Positions 15,967 to 16,931 of a stretch of 16,931 nucleotides of DNA are shown here, piece after piece. Location of the stretch: positions 1 to 16,931 of the forward strand of contig USQH01000022.1 of the NCBI GenBank assembly GCA_900556765.1, in the 5' to 3' direction. Source of the stretch: an uncultured Oscillospiraceae bacterium. Lineage in GTDB: Bacteria > Bacillota > Clostridia > Oscillospirales > Acutalibacteraceae. Under the pieces are notes generated by a model. It was not told where the DNA came from, ran no database searches, and worked only from the letters and a program-made list of their open reading frames with translations. Both the position numbers and the translations under genes were made by a program. Positions within the stretch are counted from its first letter, which is position 1, and each line of letters begins with the position of its first letter.

Positions 15967-15995
15967 ATTTTACATCAAATCGCGGTTCAAGTCAA
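15967..15995 (-). promoter_or_regulatory. Sigma-A-type promoter for citrate synthase
   Basis: Read on the minus strand, TTGACT (complement of 15990-15995) and TAAAAT (complement of 15967-15972) are exactly 17 bases apart. An overlapping alternative, TTGAAC followed after 17 bases by TATTAT, lies a few bases further downstream. Either would give a leader of about 40 bases. Confidence 0.65.
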
Positions 15996-16008
15996 TAAGG
16001 AGGTTGTC

Positions 16009-16931
16009 ATGAAAAAAATATATGTGCTGGTCGCTTTGGTTATGTTGATCTACGGAGCTTGTATGCCTCTTATTTGCATCAAAACGGACGCGTCGGCGGA
16101 TAACGGAATCGGTTCTTCTGCGCCGAGGACGGAACAAAATACCGTTTTGCGGAGTAATAAGGTGCGCGTGCTTGACAAGGAAAGCGGAAAGGTGACCAAA
16201 ATGAAGGTGGACGACTACATTTTCGGCGTGGTCGCGGCGGAAATGCCCGCCTCATACTGTGACGAGGCGTTGAAAGCACAAGCGGTCGCGTCATATACAT
16301 ATATGCTTTTTCGGTCGGCTCAGCGGGCGGATATGGACTATGACGTGTGTGCGGATTCGTCAAAGGATCAGGCGTATATTTCACGCGAAAAGGCTTGCGA
16401 AAAGTGGGGAGACAACGCCGACAAATACTGCGAAAAGCTGGATAAGGCGATTGCCGCAGTGAAGGGCTACGTCATGGTCGATAAGAATGACAATCCTATT
16501 TTGGCGGCCTATCACGACATTTCATCGGGGCGCACCGAGTCGGCTCTGACCGTGTGGGGAACCGATTACTCATATTTGCAGCCGGTCGACTCGGTCGGTG
16601 ACCTTACGGCGTCAAAATACCTGTCGGAGGTGAAATTCACCGCCGATGAATTGGTCAAAAAGCTGGAGTTGCCCGATTCCGATGCATCAAAAATCAAATG
16701 GGTCAGCGGAATAAAGACCTCCGAATCGGGTACGGTTACGCATATCAGCATCTGCGGAAAGGAATTTACCGGCGCTAAGATCCGTTCGCTGCTGAAGCTG
16801 CGTTCAGCGGTATTCACGGTCAGGTATGACGACGGCAATTTTATATTTCGCGTTCAGGGGCACGGGCACGGAGTGGGCATGAGCCAGTACGGCGCCAATT
16901 ATCTTGCGCGACAGAATTATACCTATGTCGA
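16009..16931 (+). CDS. spoIID: SpoIID, sporulation peptidoglycan lytic transglycosylase, 3' partial
   Basis: SpoIID cleaves peptidoglycan glycan strands with SpoIIP and SpoIIM during engulfment of the forespore, and sits on the mother-cell membrane. The window holds 307 codons; the frame is open to the right edge, and family proteins are about 340 residues, so only the C-terminal end is missing. Residues 5-24 form an N-terminal signal anchor. The SpoIID domain shows DDYIFGVVAAEMPAS (68-82), with E78 as the expected catalytic acid, followed by EALKAQAVASYTY, DSSKDQAY, AYHDISSGRTES (167-178) and the terminal GHGHGVGMSQYGA (284-296). AAGGAGG at 15997-16003 supports the ATG. The C-x4-H-C zinc motif of some clostridial homologues reads C114-x4-K119-D120 here, so the zinc site appears absent. 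Its presence suggests an endospore former. Confidence 0.93.
   Translation, partial: MKKIYVLVALVMLIYGACMPLICIKTDASADNGIGSSAPRTEQNTVLRSNKVRVLDKESGKVTKMKVDDYIFGVVAAEMPASYCDEALKAQAVASYTYMLFRSAQRADMDYDVCADSSKDQAYISREKACEKWGDNADKYCEKLDKAIAAVKGYVMVDKNDNPILAAYHDISSGRTESALTVWGTDYSYLQPVDSVGDLTASKYLSEVKFTADELVKKLELPDSDASKIKWVSGIKTSESGTVTHISICGKEFTGAKIRSLLKLRSAVFTVRYDDGNFIFRVQGHGHGVGMSQYGANYLARQNYTYV

Noticed and set aside
15957..15980. Sigma-E-like promoter for spoIID (ATATT at 15957-15961 and CATCAAAT at 15973-15980)
   Set aside because: The hexamers only partly match the sigma-E consensus and the spacer is 11 bases, shorter than the roughly 14 expected. Mother-cell control is likely from family knowledge but is not shown here.

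Overview
The window looks like chromosomal DNA of an endospore-forming, anaerobic member of the Clostridia, possibly a gut or rumen Oscillospirales/Ruminococcaceae-type organism. The clues are a SpoIID gene, a carbohydrate-uptake operon of Firmicutes type without its own ATPase, strong AGGAGG ribosome binding sites, occasional TTG/GTG starts, HemW, and small Clostridia-like membrane proteins. The taxonomic placement is inferred from gene content only. I found no insertion sequence, prophage, CRISPR array, tRNA or rRNA.

Region 1 (1-9992, + strand) is one tightly packed operon that enters from the left edge and ends at a strong hairpin terminator (9952-9992). Its order is: solute-binding protein (5' end missing), CUT1-type permease pair A (1516-3310), a membrane-anchored NHL-repeat/TPR surface protein (3353-4900), a Yip1-family membrane protein (4927-5634), a secreted DUF5696-type protein that may be a glycoside-hydrolase-like enzyme (5648-7978), and permease pair B (7978-9876). 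No ATP-binding subunit is encoded in view, so both permease pairs probably borrow a shared MsmK/UgpC-type ATPase. The three non-transport genes between the two permease pairs are the best candidate for an undescribed system: an envelope complex that handles a glycan and passes it to one or two importers. The substrate cannot be read from the sequence.

Region 2 (9993-12334) begins with a divergent pair. A 59-residue membrane protein is encoded on the minus strand (10037-10216). A single-pass membrane protein of unknown function (10422-10958, TTG start) is on the plus strand, behind a good sigma-A promoter. An 11-bp perfect AT-rich inverted repeat lies between them. hemW (11089-12189) follows, and a bidirectional terminator separates it from the convergent genes to its right.

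Region 3 (12365-15995, minus strand) reads from right to left: citrate synthase with a sigma-A-like promoter, an eight-helix membrane protein with a repetitive acidic tail only 35 nt downstream, and, after a hairpin, a calcium/sodium exchanger of the CaCA family. Citrate synthase and the membrane protein are probably cotranscribed.

Region 4 (16009 to the right edge, + strand) is a 3'-truncated spoIID, encoding a peptidoglycan lytic transglycosylase of the sporulation engulfment machinery, transcribed divergently from citrate synthase.
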